The translations under genes and the position numbers were made by a program. Source: Nocardia vaccinii NBRC 15922 (GTDB lineage Bacteria > Actinomycetota > Actinomycetes > Mycobacteriales > Mycobacteriaceae). From it: a DNA stretch of 64,000 bases. The notes beneath the pieces were generated by a model that worked only from the letters and a program-made list of their open reading frames with translations, was not told the DNA's origin and did no database searches. The DNA is taken from positions 248,001-312,000 of the forward strand of contig NZ_BDCC01000005.1 of the NCBI RefSeq assembly GCF_001613305.1. The letters run 5' to 3'. Each line of letters begins with the position of its first letter. Position 1 is the stretch's first letter. Positions 54,764-63,730 of the stretch are shown here, in pieces.

Positions 54764-55683
54764 CGAGCCGTCTCCGTATTATGGTGTGCCGGAGCGGGAA
54801 TCCGCACGTCCCACGCCTCGCGGCGGCAGCGGCGGTCGATGTAGGTGACCACGCTCGTCGTCGAATCGACCACCTCGGCGAAGGCCGCGATCAGCAGGAC
54901 ACTCGCGGTGGACAGCACGATCACCGCCCAGCGGTGGGTGCCGGAGAAATTCGAGACGAACAGCGGGAGTCCGAGCAGCGGTACGGCCACCACCAGCAGC
55001 AGTGCGCGCAACGACAGCCAGAGTCCGGTCAACCGCCATTCCGCCCCGGCGGCAAGGATTTTCGCCCTCCCCACGGCACCACGATACGATGCGGACTCGG
55101 CGAACAGCGCCGGGACCACACACATCCGCCGGGCCCGCAGCCAGCCCACCAGCGGTACGGCTCCGAACAGCCCGACGAACGCCAGGACCACGCCCACGGC
55201 CGGAATCAGCACGCCGATCACCGTGTACAGCAACCGATCGAGGATCAGCGGGCCGAACCTGCCGCCGAATCGCCGCAGTGCCGCGCGCCAGGTCAGCGAA
55301 CCGCCCTGAATTCGTGCCACGCCGACCGGCACGGTGACCCCGCGCAGGAACAACCGCAGCAGCCAGGCGGTGACGGCCGTGGAAAGGATTGCCGACCAGG
55401 CGGTTCCGGTATCGGACCCGTCGGTGAGGATGGAGAATCCGGACGTTGTCGCGACGACCAGGTCCTCGGCCAGCACCAACCCGGCGACGACGAAGATGAT
55501 CAGCTTGCGGATATCCGCCTGAATCACCGCGAACGGCAGATCCACCGATTCCCGCAAGGACAGCGGCCGCACCGGAATCGATTCGGGCCCGTCGAGCCCT
55601 GAAACCGGCGCCGCCGAGACCGCACTCGACCCGGCCCGGCTCGTGGACGGGCCGGCGTGATCGGCGGTAGCTGCGGGAAACAC
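54760..55683 (-). CDS. multi-pass membrane protein heading the MoxR operon
   Basis: 307 residues with six hydrophobic helices (for example IIFVVAGLVLAEDLVVATTS, VIGVLIPAVGVVLAFVGLFG, ALLLVVAVPLLGLPLFV) and a Ser/Ala/Pro-rich N-terminus. The MoxR-operon position and topology suggest a glycerophosphoryl-diester-type or generic membrane component; no family is named. Start GTG at 55683; an open frame reaches 55779. Confidence 0.75.
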   Translation of the reverse strand: MFPAATADHAGPSTSRAGSSAVSAAPVSGLDGPESIPVRPLSLRESVDLPFAVIQADIRKLIIFVVAGLVLAEDLVVATTSGFSILTDGSDTGTAWSAILSTAVTAWLLRLFLRGVTVPVGVARIQGGSLTWRAALRRFGGRFGPLILDRLLYTVIGVLIPAVGVVLAFVGLFGAVPLVGWLRARRMCVVPALFAESASYRGAVGRAKILAAGAEWRLTGLWLSLRALLLVVAVPLLGLPLFVSNFSGTHRWAVIVLSTASVLLIAAFAEVVDSTTSVVTYIDRRCRREAWDVRIPAPAHHNTETAR

Positions 55684-56317
55684 GCGCCCGAGTCTATCCG
55701 CCTTTCGCCTGCTGAAAACCCTTCCGCCGTACCCGCACCCTCTACCCGAATCCGCACCTCTTCCAAGCCACAACCGCACCCGTTACTGGTTCGCCGTACC
55801 CGCACAGCCGGCCCGCTATTGCTCTGCTCGCCGTCGATCACCGAGAAGCATGGTGATCGGCGTCCCCTGTCTGCGACGGGTTCATCAGGCGGGTAACGAC
55901 CCAGCGACAGCGATCGGGGTCGGTCGATGACAGGCCCAGGATGGCGCGGGGGTACACCAGCGCCGACGAGGCGGACGATCTGCGCGAGAACCGGCTCCGG
56001 CAGTCATCGCCTGGCGTGCCGCGAAACCCGCCGACCCGTCCCGGATCACGCCCAGCTCGTTACCGAACTGCCCGCCGGGGCCACAGAACACGTGAACCAC
56101 GTCGACATCGATCACTTGATCAGTCAACCGCAAAAAGAATGCCGATCAAACGAAACGATCGCACCGCGCTGTTCAGGCCGCGGAAATTCGCGACATTCCG
56201 GGTGAGGCGGTACTGATCGCAGACCCACGGCTGGGAGGGGCCGCGCAACCGCACGCAGGCCGAGTCGCTGTCCGCGGTCGACGCGTGCTCACCCCGAACC
56301 GGCGGAAAACCGGTCGG
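55684..56317. other. no supported gene
   Basis: Only short competing frames. One minus-strand frame (55885-56133, VIDVDVVHVFCGPGGQFGNE) looks mildly protein-like and might be a remnant, but no family is recognised and no start site is convincing. Confidence 0.35.
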
Positions 56318-57205
56318 TCATCGGCGTGTGGTGGTCTCGATGGCGTCGACGATTGCGTAGGTACCGGTGAGGGCGGTCATGCTCAGGGCGGCTCGCCGGG
56401 GGACGTTGTGGCGGAGAAGGTGGATCGCGCCGGTGATGGTGTCGCTGGTGTCCACTGCGAGGAGCAGTGGTCGCCAACGGCGGCGTTCTGCTGGAGACGC
56501 GGTCAGATATCCCAGTCCGAGCGCAATCGCGCGGGCACCGAAAATCCTTGTCAGATAGGTGAGTTCCGGGGTGGGGGTGACGCCGACGAGCGTGGCGAAC
56601 CGCCAGGGGAAAGCCAGAGCGGCCCCGCCCAGGACGATTCGACCGGCGGCGAGCAGGTCGAGTGCGTTCGTGCCGGCGGTAACGCTGCGACCTTCGTGGC
56701 CGCGCGGAGTTGCTGCGCGTTCGGCTCCGGACGAGATGAAGCGGGGTAACAGTCGCAGTGCGCGAAGGGGATGGGTGAGCAGGGGCAGGGCGAGCGGCGT
56801 CGGATCGAAATAGGTGTCCACAGCGGCGATCCGGCCCTCGTGCAGGACGAAGCGGTCGACGATATCGATGCTGACGTTGCGGTGGCCGAGAGTGCCCGCG
56901 AGGGTGAACTCGATCAGCACCCCGTCGTCGGTGGGAGCCCAGCGGTGCACCGTCCCGCGCAGGTCCGGGACGGCCGCGAAAACGGCGGTGAACAGACGAC
57001 GGAATCCGGCCTGACCGCGTCCGCGGCGGGAAAGCGGCTGCCGTTGCGATGCGTCGGGAAGGACTCTCGGCATGAAGTGTTCGATGAACTCCTCGCGGTT
57101 GCCCTTGGCTATTCCCGCGGTGAAGAACGCGACGAACTCCGCTTTCTCGCGGTACGGCGCGTCGGGTGGGAGATCGGCCTTCGGTACGGCATCGGTGCTG
57201 GTCAT
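56318..57205 (-). CDS. SnoaL-like (NTF2-fold) protein fused to a membrane domain
   Basis: 295 residues. The N-terminal part (about 15-140) is SnoaL/NTF2-like: FVAFFTAGIAKGNREEFIEHF, FTAVFAAVPDLRGTVHRWA and IDIVDRFVLHEGRIAAVDTY. The C-terminal part (about 170-295) has several weak hydrophobic helices (RIVLGGAALAFPWRFATLVG, IFGARAIALGLGYLTASPA) like small integral membrane proteins. The fusion is unusual to me. Start ATG at 57205 with AAGGAG upstream. Divergent from an HxlR regulator across 127 nt, which probably represses it. Confidence 0.8.
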   Translation of the reverse strand: MTSTDAVPKADLPPDAPYREKAEFVAFFTAGIAKGNREEFIEHFMPRVLPDASQRQPLSRRGRGQAGFRRLFTAVFAAVPDLRGTVHRWAPTDDGVLIEFTLAGTLGHRNVSIDIVDRFVLHEGRIAAVDTYFDPTPLALPLLTHPLRALRLLPRFISSGAERAATPRGHEGRSVTAGTNALDLLAAGRIVLGGAALAFPWRFATLVGVTPTPELTYLTRIFGARAIALGLGYLTASPAERRRWRPLLLAVDTSDTITGAIHLLRHNVPRRAALSMTALTGTYAIVDAIETTTRR

Positions 57206-57332
57206 CAGGGCTCCTTCGCCATGTGCGGTGTCGAGGGATCGTGATTCGAACACTAACATAAGAAAATGAAGTAAGCTACAAATTTATGATGCATAGTGCA
57301 GAATCTGGTGTTCTCGCTGGTAGTCTCGGGCC

Positions 57333-58040
57333 ATGACGCGACGTTCCTACGACCAGTACTGCGGCCTGGCGCACGCACTCGACGTGGTCGGGGAACGGTG
57401 GACGCCGCTGATCGTGCGCGAGTTGATGTCGGGCCCGAAGCGGTACTCCGATCTGGAGGCGGCGCTGGGCGGAATCGGGACGAGTCTGCTGGCCGCCAGG
57501 GTCAGGCAACTCCAGTCCGACGGGCTGGTGAGCCGACGTCTGCTGGATCTCCCGGTGAACGCCGTGGCCTACGAACTCACCACTGCCGGAAGGGAACTCG
57601 GCCGTGCCCTGGCGCCGCTGGCGTTGTGGGGCGCACGATACTTCCTGAGTGAGGAAGGCGCCGCTGCCGAAGAGTTTCGCGCCGAATGGGCGCTGGTATT
57701 CGTAGCCGACGGTCTCGACCCCGCAGCGCTGCGGAATCTCGCGGCCGAGTACGAATTCCGGATCGATGACAGCGTTGCCCGCATGCGCATCGGTGACGGC
57801 CGTGCCGAGATCCTCACCGGTGCAAGCGAAATCCCGCCCACCGCTGTGCTGCGAACGGACGCCGCCACCGTGGGCGCGATCGCGGGTGGGCGCCTCACCG
57901 TGAGGGATGCGGTCGGGCACGGCCGCATCCAGCCCGAGGGAGACTCCGAGGCACTGCAGACGCTCCTGACATTGCTCGATACGCAGGTGAAATTGTTGGT
58001 CGGCTCGGCCGGAGGGGCCGAGCGCAGCGGTACAGCCTGA
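57333..58040 (+). CDS. HxlR-family regulator with C-terminal SCP2-like domain
   Basis: 235 residues. HxlR winged helix about 5-100: YCGLAHALDVVGERWTPLIV, RELMSGPKRYSDLEAALGG and ISTSL-type loop IGTSLLAARVRQL. The C-terminal 120 residues (TDAATVGAIAGGRLTVRDAV) resemble a sterol-carrier or ligand-binding domain common in actinobacterial HxlR proteins. Start ATG at 57333. Confidence 0.88.
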   Translation: MTRRSYDQYCGLAHALDVVGERWTPLIVRELMSGPKRYSDLEAALGGIGTSLLAARVRQLQSDGLVSRRLLDLPVNAVAYELTTAGRELGRALAPLALWGARYFLSEEGAAAEEFRAEWALVFVADGLDPAALRNLAAEYEFRIDDSVARMRIGDGRAEILTGASEIPPTAVLRTDAATVGAIAGGRLTVRDAVGHGRIQPEGDSEALQTLLTLLDTQVKLLVGSAGGAERSGTA

Positions 58041-58328
58041 TGCGCACGGCCTCGAGCGCCCAACTGTTTTTGCCGCCGAGGCGCCGCCGCTGATCGAAAG
58101 GTCGTCGTCGACGATGTGGTCCGCCCGAACAGGTCGTTGTCACCCCCGGCCGGCCGGGCCGGGAGTTGCGTGGCGCGCCGCACAGGATCCGGTGGGTTCC
58201 ATCGCCGTCCGGGCGATCCCGCGTCTTCGCCAGGAATGCGGCGCGCACACGCTGCGTATGAATTGGTGTTACGCAATTACCTGATTACAGCGATGGATCA
58301 CGATTCAGCGTGGGAAGGTGCCGAGCCG

Positions 58329-59285
58329 ATGACGCTTCGTCAATACGAATACGCCCTGGCCGTCGCGGAGGCGGGGTCGGTGACGGCAGCGGCGGAATTG
58401 TTGCATGTCGCGCAACCGTCCATGTCCCAGCAGATTCGGGGATTGGAGCGGGAGCTCGGTGTGCGTTTGTTCGCGCGGACACCGACGGGGCTGGTGCCGA
58501 CCGTGGTCGGACGCGCGTTCCTGCGGGAGGCGCAGGTGGCGGTGAGTGCGTCGCGGCGGGCGCGGGCGACGGCGCGCGCGGCCGCCGACGAGCTCGAGGG
58601 AGAGTTGCTGGTCGCGGTGCAGATGGGATTGGGCACGCAGCAGTTGCCGCGGGCGTTGAGGGCGTTGCGCGGCCGGTTTCCGCGGTTGGAGGTGACCGTT
58701 TTCGAGGAGCCGAATCCGGCCGAGTTGGAGCGGCTCGGTCGACGGGGCGTACTGGATCTGGTGCTGGTTGCCGCGCCGTGCGAGGAGGGCGCGGCGCAGG
58801 CCCATCACCTCGGGGACGAGGAATTCGTCGTGGTGCTGGGCGAGGGGCATCGGCTGCTCGCGGCCGACCGGGTCGAATTGCGGGAGTTGGCGGGTGAGCC
58901 GTGGGTGCGGTTCGACCGTGCCAGCGCGCTGGACGGTGTGTTGCGAGACGCATTGCGGGACAACGATCTTGCCCCGGTGACGGTCGCCCGGGTGTCCCAG
59001 GCGGCGACGGCGGTGCGCTGGGCCGCACATGGCATGGGTGTGACGCTGGTCCCGGCTTCGGCTGTGCCGCATGGCTACTGCCATCTCGCGCGGCCGGTTT
59101 CGCCGGTCGTATCCCAGCCCGTCGTCGCCGCGGTTCGACGTGATCCGGGTCCGGCGGAGCAGGCATTGCTGGAACTTCTGCTGCGAGAGGATTGGTGCAG
59201 AACCGTTCCCGAAAGTGCACCCGACCCGACTTCCGGTGCCACGGCCGGACGCGCGAACCAGCACAGCCCCGTCCGTATCGGATGA
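58329..59285 (+). CDS. LysR-family transcriptional regulator
   Basis: 318 residues. N-terminal winged helix: LRQYEYALAVAEAGSVTAAA and LLHVAQPSMSQQIRGLEREL; then a substrate-binding domain (DLVLVAAPCEEGAAQ, VSQAATAVRWAAHGMGV). Start ATG at 58329; the frame is open upstream to 58116 without protein character. The target may be one of the dehydrogenase genes that follow on the other strand. Confidence 0.88.
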   Translation: MTLRQYEYALAVAEAGSVTAAAELLHVAQPSMSQQIRGLERELGVRLFARTPTGLVPTVVGRAFLREAQVAVSASRRARATARAAADELEGELLVAVQMGLGTQQLPRALRALRGRFPRLEVTVFEEPNPAELERLGRRGVLDLVLVAAPCEEGAAQAHHLGDEEFVVVLGEGHRLLAADRVELRELAGEPWVRFDRASALDGVLRDALRDNDLAPVTVARVSQAATAVRWAAHGMGVTLVPASAVPHGYCHLARPVSPVVSQPVVAAVRRDPGPAEQALLELLLREDWCRTVPESAPDPTSGATAGRANQHSPVRIG

Positions 59286-59532
59286 GCAACGGCTTTCGTA
59301 TTCGTGCGCGGCTGTTCCTCGAGGCGACGGCCGCGGCCGGCTTCACCGTGCCGGTACGCCCGGGGGCCGACCCGCGCGCGACCGGTCGTCCGCTCGCCTC
59401 GTTCCTGTATCGAATTCGGCTGGAAGGTCGTGCGCGGGACGATATCCCGTGTGAATACAGCTATCTGTCCGGGTGGGAGGACACGCCGTTCATCGAGGCG
59501 CACGAGCGATTGCGCAACGACCCGAAAACGGT

Positions 59533-60291
59533 TCAGAGTTGGGTGGCGCCTCCGTCCACGACAAGTTCCGCGCCCGTGGTGTACGTGGCATCGAAGGCGA
59601 GAAACGCTGCAGCCCTGGCGATTTCAGCAGGAGTACCGAAACGTTGCATGGGGTTGCTCGCTACCACCTGCGCCTTGAATCGCGCGGCGGCTTCTGCGCT
59701 CATACCGTTCTCCAGAATTCCTGTGTCGACGGGACCGGGGCTGATCGCGTTGACGCGGATGCCGCGCGGGAGTAGCTCGGCAGCGAGGGTCCGGGCCATC
59801 GAACGCACCGCGGCCTTCCCCGCCGAATAGGCGCTGGTCGCCGGCAGGCCCATGACATTCGCATTCGAGGTGGTCAGGACGATGCCCGCACCCGTGCTCA
59901 GCAGCGGGGCGAGCTTCTGCACGGTGAAGAACGCGCCCTTGACGTTGATCGCGAACAGTTCGTCGTATTCCTGCTCGGTGGTGTCCGCCAGGGGTGCGCT
60001 GCGGGCGATGCCGGCATTGACGAAAAGTGCTTGCACTGCGCCGAATTCGTGCTTCACCCGGTCGGCCAGAGCGTCCAGATCGGATAACGTGGCGACGTCG
60101 CCTCGGACCGTCATCACATTCTCGCCGAGCTGTTCGCGCGCGGTGTCGAGTGTGGTCGGGGAGCGTCCGGTGATCATTACGCGAGCGTCGTCGTCCACCA
60201 GAAGTTTCGCCATCGCGAAACCTATCCCGCTGCCGCCTCCGGTGATCACTACATTGCTATCGCTGTATCTGCCCATATCGATTACCCGCAT
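59533..60291 (-). CDS. short-chain dehydrogenase/reductase
   Basis: 252 residues, classical SDR: cofactor motif GGGSGIG, NAG in LFVNAGIA, catalytic Ser near TTSNANVMG and YSAGK (Tyr, Lys), PGPVDTG. It oxidises or reduces a carbonyl with NAD(P). ATG at 60291 or ATG at 60276 (MGRYSDSNVVI) may be the start. It follows the second SDR gene by 52 nt in the same direction. Confidence 0.9.
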   Translation of the reverse strand: MRVIDMGRYSDSNVVITGGGSGIGFAMAKLLVDDDARVMITGRSPTTLDTAREQLGENVMTVRGDVATLSDLDALADRVKHEFGAVQALFVNAGIARSAPLADTTEQEYDELFAINVKGAFFTVQKLAPLLSTGAGIVLTTSNANVMGLPATSAYSAGKAAVRSMARTLAAELLPRGIRVNAISPGPVDTGILENGMSAEAAARFKAQVVASNPMQRFGTPAEIARAAAFLAFDATYTTGAELVVDGGATQL

Positions 60292-60300
60292 TCTTCTTTC

Positions 60301-60334
60301 GGAATTCGGTGATGCTGCCGGAATTCGGTGATGC
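60301..60334. repeat. 15-bp direct repeat between two SDR genes
   Basis: GGAATTCGGTGATGC at 60301-60315 and 60320-60334, in the short gap between the SDR genes. Probably slippage; no role is known. Confidence 0.7.
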
Positions 60335-60343
60335 CTCGGTTCG

Positions 60344-61114
60344 TTATCGGGGGAATTCGCCGCCGTCCACGACGAGACTGCTCCCGGTCAACCAGCTTGC
60401 GCGGTCGGACAGGAGGAACAGAACCGCCTCGGCGATATCGTCGGGGTGGCCGTCGCGACCCAGCGGTACGGCGGGTATATCGTCCTGACCCGGTGCGGTC
60501 GCTATTCGCGCCCATTCCTCCCGCGTCTGCTCGCCGCCGGGAGTCGCGGTCCGGCCGGGCGATACGGTATTGACGCGAATTCCGAAGGGGGCCAACTCCG
60601 CCGCCAGTCCTCTGCTGTAATTCTCCAGGGCCGCCTTCGCAGCCGTATAGTGCAGGAACGGCGCCACCGCAGTGGGGACCGCCGCCGAGGAGATGTGCAC
60701 GATTCCGCCCGATTTCCGATCCCGCATTTCCGGTGTGAGCAGCGCGTCCAGCCGCACGGCCGACAGCAGGTTCAGTGCCAGCGCGTCCTGCCACTCCTCG
60801 TCGGGAATGCTCGAACTACTCGAATGCGGCCGCGCACCACCGGCGTTGTGAACCACGATGTCCACTCCGCCGAGTATTTCTCGCGCGGCCGCGGCGAGCG
60901 TGTCGGCTCCCGCCCGTGTCCGGACATCGGCGGCTACGAAATTCGCTTGTTCCGGAAGTGTGCTCGTCGCCGACCGAGCCGTTGTGAGCACCTCGGCTCC
61001 CGCATTCAGCAATTGCTGCACCACGGCCGCGCCTATTCCACGAGAACCCCCCGTCACCAGAGCTCGTTTTCCAGCGAGTTCCTTTGTTGCCGAACCATTC
61101 CCGATTGTGGTCAT
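60344..61114 (-). CDS. short-chain dehydrogenase/reductase
   Basis: 256 residues, classical SDR: TGGSRGIG, VHNAGG, HISSAAV (Ser), YTAAKAAL (Tyr, Lys) and SPGRTATPGG. Start ATG at 61114, giving the usual short N-terminus before LAGKRALVTGG; an open frame reaches 61222. It leads a two-gene operon with the next SDR. Sequence divergence between the two argues against recent duplication. Confidence 0.9.
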   Translation of the reverse strand: MTTIGNGSATKELAGKRALVTGGSRGIGAAVVQQLLNAGAEVLTTARSATSTLPEQANFVAADVRTRAGADTLAAAAREILGGVDIVVHNAGGARPHSSSSSIPDEEWQDALALNLLSAVRLDALLTPEMRDRKSGGIVHISSAAVPTAVAPFLHYTAAKAALENYSRGLAAELAPFGIRVNTVSPGRTATPGGEQTREEWARIATAPGQDDIPAVPLGRDGHPDDIAEAVLFLLSDRASWLTGSSLVVDGGEFPR

Positions 61115-61358
61115 GCCACGGATCCTCTCGATCGCACAGTCGTCCGTCCGACGAAAGAGATGAATTCGCGCCCATTGTGAATATTCGCATTTCTCAACGG
61201 GCATCTCGTCGAACTGTTTCACGGTAAGTCCTGCGAAGAACCCGAAGCAAAGACCAAATATCAGTAGGAGCCAGAGGAGCTGCCTATGCCGCCGACACCG
61301 CGATCCGGCTACGGCGAGCTTCCCGCGTCGCGGGGGATCCGCCGACCTCGGCCGGGGC

Positions 61359-61492
61359 GTGACGGCTATTGCCGTGATCTACTGTGCAAGCGGGTCGAGC
61401 CTGCATCGCGGGGGTGGGACGGCGGCACGGGCGCGGATGCGCCCGCTACCGTTGACGAATACGCGGACTGGCTTACCGGGGCCCGATGACCG
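61359..61492 (+). pseudogene. possible remnant of a WrbA-like flavoprotein gene
   Basis: GTG at 61359 starts VTAIAVIYCASGS, which resembles the first strand and FMN loop of WrbA-type quinone oxidoreductases. In a neighbouring frame TVDEYADWLTGAR (ending 61489) resembles a later segment of the same family. The two pieces are too close and out of frame, so if real this is a decayed gene. The rest of 61115-61654 shows nothing. Confidence 0.2.
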
Positions 61493-61654
61493 CTGTGGGC
61501 ACGAGGTATTCGTAGCAAGCTGCCGGAAGACGTTGTGGTAGTCCGGGTTTCGTCAGGATTCCAGCCGTCGCGTCGATTCCGGTCAACTGCGAGCCGACTC
61601 GGCGGGTTTCGGTATGCTCGCCGAGAAACGTTGCGGTAGTAGAGGTTTGCCGGT

Positions 61655-63379
61655 TCAGCGGGAGCCCGGAGGGAGCCGGCGAGAATCGCGGGAATCGAGC
61701 TCGGCGGGGGCCGGGGCCCCGGCCATGGGGGTGAGGTGGTCGGTAGGGCTCAGGTCGTATGTGGTGGATTGGGGAGAGGGGGTCCGGGCGGCGGCGTCGA
61801 CGACCGTGGCGGGGAGCTGGGGATTCGAATCGGACGAGTCGACGGTGACCTTGCGGGTGCGGCGGAGGGTGAAGGTTATCTCCTCGGTCTCCTCGAAGAC
61901 CTGGCGGACGGTGCGCAGCGGGTGGGTGGCGGTATCTATGGCGTCGGTGACGAAAGAGGGCACCAGCGGACGGATCCACCGGGCGGCGGTGTCGGTGAAG
62001 GGGACGGTGCCGACGATGGGGAGTTCCAGGCCGCCGGATTTCGGAGCGGGGGCGACCGCGTCCCGGGGTAGCGGGGCGGGGAGGTTCGAGGGTTGAGACA
62101 TGGTGTCCTCCTGGGAGTTCGGCGTCGGGCCGGCCGGAAGTTCCGCCAGTGCTTCGAATTCGGCGACCGCGCGGCGCTGTGGCGCGGTGACGCCGATTTC
62201 CATCGCACCGATCGAGGCGATGACGCGGCGACGCTGGTTTTCGCGATCGATGACGGTGTCGGCGTGGACGGCCAGGCGTGCGCTCGCCAATTCCTGTTCG
62301 GCGCGCAGCTTTTCGGTCTCGGTGCGGACCTCGGCGCGTTTGACGGCGATGGCGGCCTCGGCGTCCTGCTCGGCGCGATCGGCAACGGCCCGTGCCGAAA
62401 GGCGGCGGTCCAAGGCTGTCTCCCCGCGCCACCAGCGTGACAGCAGCGGCAGTAGGGCCAGGGCCAGGGCGATCACGAGTGTCGCCAGGCGCAGCAGGAA
62501 TGCGCCCGCATGTCCGAAGGTATAGCCGTTCAACGCGATCCAGCGGGCGCCGAGTCCGCGATCGCCGGTCCGCAGGGCGGCCGCGCGAGCCTGATCCAGT
62601 GCCTGCTGCCGCTGGGTGACGCGATCCTGGGTGGGCTGCACCTGGGACTGCGCGGTGGCCAGACGGGCGCGGGCGTCGTCGAGCATGCTGTTGTCGGTGC
62701 GGGTCTCCGGACCCTGGCCGGGAACCCCGGTGATCTCGTTCTGCGGACATTCCGGGGTCGGGTTGTACTCGCAGCGGGCGACGATCAGCGCCCGCTGGAT
62801 ATCGGATTGCGCGCCGGTGATCGTGCGGGTCAGTGCGTCGCGGTCGGATTTCGCCTGATCCAGGGCATTACGAGCGGTGACGACCGAGGTCGCGGATTCC
62901 GCGTCGCGCCCGGCGTTCTCGTCCAGGCGGTGATCGATCGTTCCGCCGAGCAGGACGGTGCTCGCGAGTTCGGCGACGACCACGCCCGCCAGGGCGGCCA
63001 CCGCGACGCGCCCGATCAGCTCGCCGCCGAAGCGAATTCGCGAACCGTCGCGTCCGGGCAGCGGTGCGGTCGCCAACACGCGCGAAATGGTTCCGATCAG
63101 CAGCACCGCGAGCACCGCCACGATGATCACGACGATCCCCGCCCAATCGGCCGCCGCCGCCAGTGCGACGACCGTGCCCGATATCACCGCGAACAGCAGC
63201 ACCAGGGCGCCGGTCACGGCGTACCCCGACCGTTCATGGTGCTCGGGCATCCTGGCGCCCGCGCCACCCAGCCACGCCAGCAGGTCGGCGGTCCGAACTC
63301 CGGAGGACGCGTCCTTGCCCGACCGGACCGGGTTGGTCGGGCCGTGATCCATCGGGTCCGAGATGTGGGGGGTGGTCAT
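61655..63379 (-). CDS. DUF4407 membrane protein
   Basis: 574 residues. Three N-terminal helices (about 50-150: TGALVLLFAVISGTVVALAA, GIVVIIVAVLAVLLIGTIS, VAVAALAGVVVAELAST), a long extracytoplasmic or cytoplasmic coiled-coil (AKSDRDALTRTITGAQSDI, LATAQSQVQPTQDRVTQRQQ), a fourth helix (LLRLATLVIALALALLPLL), a second coiled-coil and a Pro-rich tail. This is the DUF4407 architecture; the function is unknown. Start ATG at 63379; the open frame reaches 63706 but overlaps likely promoter sequence. The 351 nt to the next gene hold nothing else supportable. Confidence 0.87.
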   Translation of the reverse strand: MTTPHISDPMDHGPTNPVRSGKDASSGVRTADLLAWLGGAGARMPEHHERSGYAVTGALVLLFAVISGTVVALAAAADWAGIVVIIVAVLAVLLIGTISRVLATAPLPGRDGSRIRFGGELIGRVAVAALAGVVVAELASTVLLGGTIDHRLDENAGRDAESATSVVTARNALDQAKSDRDALTRTITGAQSDIQRALIVARCEYNPTPECPQNEITGVPGQGPETRTDNSMLDDARARLATAQSQVQPTQDRVTQRQQALDQARAAALRTGDRGLGARWIALNGYTFGHAGAFLLRLATLVIALALALLPLLSRWWRGETALDRRLSARAVADRAEQDAEAAIAVKRAEVRTETEKLRAEQELASARLAVHADTVIDRENQRRRVIASIGAMEIGVTAPQRRAVAEFEALAELPAGPTPNSQEDTMSQPSNLPAPLPRDAVAPAPKSGGLELPIVGTVPFTDTAARWIRPLVPSFVTDAIDTATHPLRTVRQVFEETEEITFTLRRTRKVTVDSSDSNPQLPATVVDAAARTPSPQSTTYDLSPTDHLTPMAGAPAPAELDSRDSRRLPPGSR

Positions 63380-63730
63380 GGATTTCACATCCTCTGCATC
63401 CCAGGCGGTTTCGCATCCGGCGACGTCGTCGACATTCGTGATCGCCGCAGGTGAACGGCGGCGAGACGGTCGGGGTGGGCGGATTCGACCGCACGAATCG
63501 GCTCCAGCGTGACAGGCCGACACCGCTCGCGCCGAGTCCCGTCCGCAGGTTGTGGTCAGCCTCACAGCGATGCGCGGGCCGGACGTGAATCGTCGGCGCG
63601 GAAACGAAAATTCGGGTCGGAAATCCGATATTCGCTCGTTACCGTGGTGAGGTGGCGCTCGTCTTCGCAGCGGCGAGACGGGTGGCACGCGTTCGCATCT
63701 CCGCACAACAGCCCGTCAGGAGTGTCTCCA

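Noticed and set aside
59282..59830. Plus-strand frame starting with ATGA overlap to the LysR stop
   Set aside because: More than half of it is antisense to the SDR gene and the composition there is not protein-like.
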